From Deinococcus sp. Marseille-Q6407 (GTDB lineage Bacteria; Deinococcota; Deinococci; Deinococcales; Deinococcaceae): a DNA stretch of 64,000 nucleotides. The stretch is taken from contig NZ_CAMPFU010000002.1 in NCBI RefSeq assembly GCF_946848805.1, forward strand, positions 146,501 through 210,500, in the 5' to 3' direction. A program made the translations under genes and the position numbers. The notes under the pieces were generated by a model that saw nothing but the letters and a program-made list of their open reading frames with translations, was not told where the DNA came from and ran no database searches. Position 1 is the stretch's first letter; every line of letters begins with the position of its first letter. Positions 63,266 through 64,000 of the stretch are shown piece by piece.

Positions 63266-64000
63266 ATGAAAAAACTGATCTGGATTCTGCCTGCTGCGCT
63301 GCTCGCCTCCTGCGCACCTGCTCAGCAGGCCGGCATGAAAGCCATGGAGCAGCGTGACGGCACCACCCAGGCCCGCTATCAGGTGCCCACCTCGGCTGTG
63401 ATAAACAAGGCCGAAACCGCGCAGAAAGACGCCGGCTGGCAGGCGCTGCCGTACCTGACGGCCCAGCCCCAGCGGACTTTCGCCCGCGCCGAGCAGGTGA
63501 CCGAACCCGGTAAGCAGTACCGCGCCGTGCTGAACACCTCCGAGGGCCTGATCACCCTGGAGCTGTACCCCGACAAGGCCCCGCAGGCTGTAAACAACTT
63601 CGTGTTTCTGGCCCGCAACCACTTTTATGCTGGTACCCGCTTTCACCGCGTGATTGATGGCTTTATGGCGCAGGGTGGCGATCCCCTCAGTGCGGACCTG
63701 TCTCGGCAAAGCGACTGGGGCACCGGTGGTCCCGGCTACACGTTTGGCTATGAGGTGAACAACGGCCTGAACTTCAATGACGCTGGTGTGCTGGGCATGG
63801 CCCGCAGCGCCTCGCCGGATTCACAGGGCAGCCAGTTCTTTATTACCCTGGCGCCGGCCAGCTTCCTCAACGGCCAGTACACCGTGTTTGGCCGGGTGGT
63901 GGACGGCATGGACGCCCTGCAGAAATTGACCCGGACGGCCCGCAGCGGCGCAGGCGGCGAGCAGCCTATTCCCGTGCAGGCCGACGCGCTCAACAGTGTG
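63266..64000 (+). CDS. Cyclophilin-type peptidyl-prolyl isomerase lipoprotein (3' end outside window)
   Basis: 245 residues are visible and the frame continues past the end. A lipoprotein signal (MKKLIWILPAALLASC, Cys16) is followed by a linker and a cyclophilin domain from about 88: AVLNTSEGLITLELYPDKAPQAVNNFVFLA, FHRVIDGFMAQGGDP (catalytic Arg), GVLGMARSASPDSQGSQFFITLAP and GQYTVFGRVVDGMDAL. Predicted to be anchored in a membrane and to fold exported proteins. Confidence 0.92.
   Translation, partial: MKKLIWILPAALLASCAPAQQAGMKAMEQRDGTTQARYQVPTSAVINKAETAQKDAGWQALPYLTAQPQRTFARAEQVTEPGKQYRAVLNTSEGLITLELYPDKAPQAVNNFVFLARNHFYAGTRFHRVIDGFMAQGGDPLSADLSRQSDWGTGGPGYTFGYEVNNGLNFNDAGVLGMARSASPDSQGSQFFITLAPASFLNGQYTVFGRVVDGMDALQKLTRTARSGAGGEQPIPVQADALNSV

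Overview
The window looks like a stretch of chromosome from a Deinococcus-type bacterium. The evidence is the high GC content with strong GC3 bias, the gene families present (a thermophile/Deinococcus-style pilM-N-O-(P/W)-Q cluster, Mug-type uracil/thymine glycosylase, RecJ, DUF1028, DUF1684, triple ATP-cone 2-phosphoglycerate kinase), and a promoter layout known from Deinococcus: a TANNNT -10 hexamer about 5-8 nt before the start codon, giving leaderless mRNAs. The species cannot be fixed from the sequence alone. The region is almost entirely housekeeping and core genome. I see no prophage, insertion sequence, integrase, CRISPR array or defence island.

Layout. 1-8.6 kb: clpS-clpA protease genes, a GNAT, small membrane proteins, gatB, a secreted beta-helix-like protein, a CPBP protease, and a small membrane gene broken by an in-frame stop. 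8.7-11.5 kb: an acetyl-CoA condensation operon (thiolase, YciI-like, a WapI-like immunity-family gene, 3-hydroxybutyryl-CoA dehydrogenase). 11.5-21.3 kb: GNAT, typA, DUF1028, glgC, miaA, an Hsp20/S4/DUF1684 operon, comF, rlmH, aroC. 21.3-27.6 kb: the type IV pilus/DNA-uptake operon pilM-pilN-pilO-pilP/W-like-pilQ, whose secretin gene carries an AT-rich internal segment. 27.8-32.2 kb: a lipoprotein, murF, and a fakA-like/Asp23 pair. 32.2-38.8 kb: a sulfite-oxidase-like protein, DUF1963, mug, osmC, maf, deoC, bcp-rpiA and small proteins. 38.9-45 kb: guaA, a phosphotransferase, recJ, a sugar-isomerase-like gene. 45.1-50.7 kb: tRNA-Arg(CCG), a SurA/PpiD-like foldase, scpA, a PRC-barrel protein. 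50.8-58.4 kb: GNAT, a NatAB-like ABC exporter, a winged-helix protein with a histone H1-like tail, a DarA-type c-di-AMP receptor coupled to an HDAC-family deacetylase, the ATP-cone kinase, a TetR regulator. 58.6-64 kb: a LysM-NlpC/P60 hydrolase, murA, the ald/Lrp divergon, and a partial cyclophilin lipoprotein.

Functional threads. Natural transformation and recombination are represented by pilMNO(P/W)Q, comF and recJ. Cell-wall synthesis and remodelling are represented by murF, murA and the LysM-NlpC/P60 protein. Protein quality control is represented by ClpA/ClpS, Hsp20, the SurA-like foldase and a cyclophilin. First genes of transcription units mostly lack a Shine-Dalgarno sequence and have a -10 box at the start codon. 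Operon-internal genes use ATGA/GTGA/TGATG overlaps with Shine-Dalgarno sequences. The most unusual sequence signals are the mosaic composition inside pilQ, a perfect 20-bp inverted repeat inside the DUF1028 gene, the in-frame stop near 8.53 kb, the orphan immunity-type gene in the thiolase operon, and several structured leaders. I found nothing I would call a new defence or mobile system.
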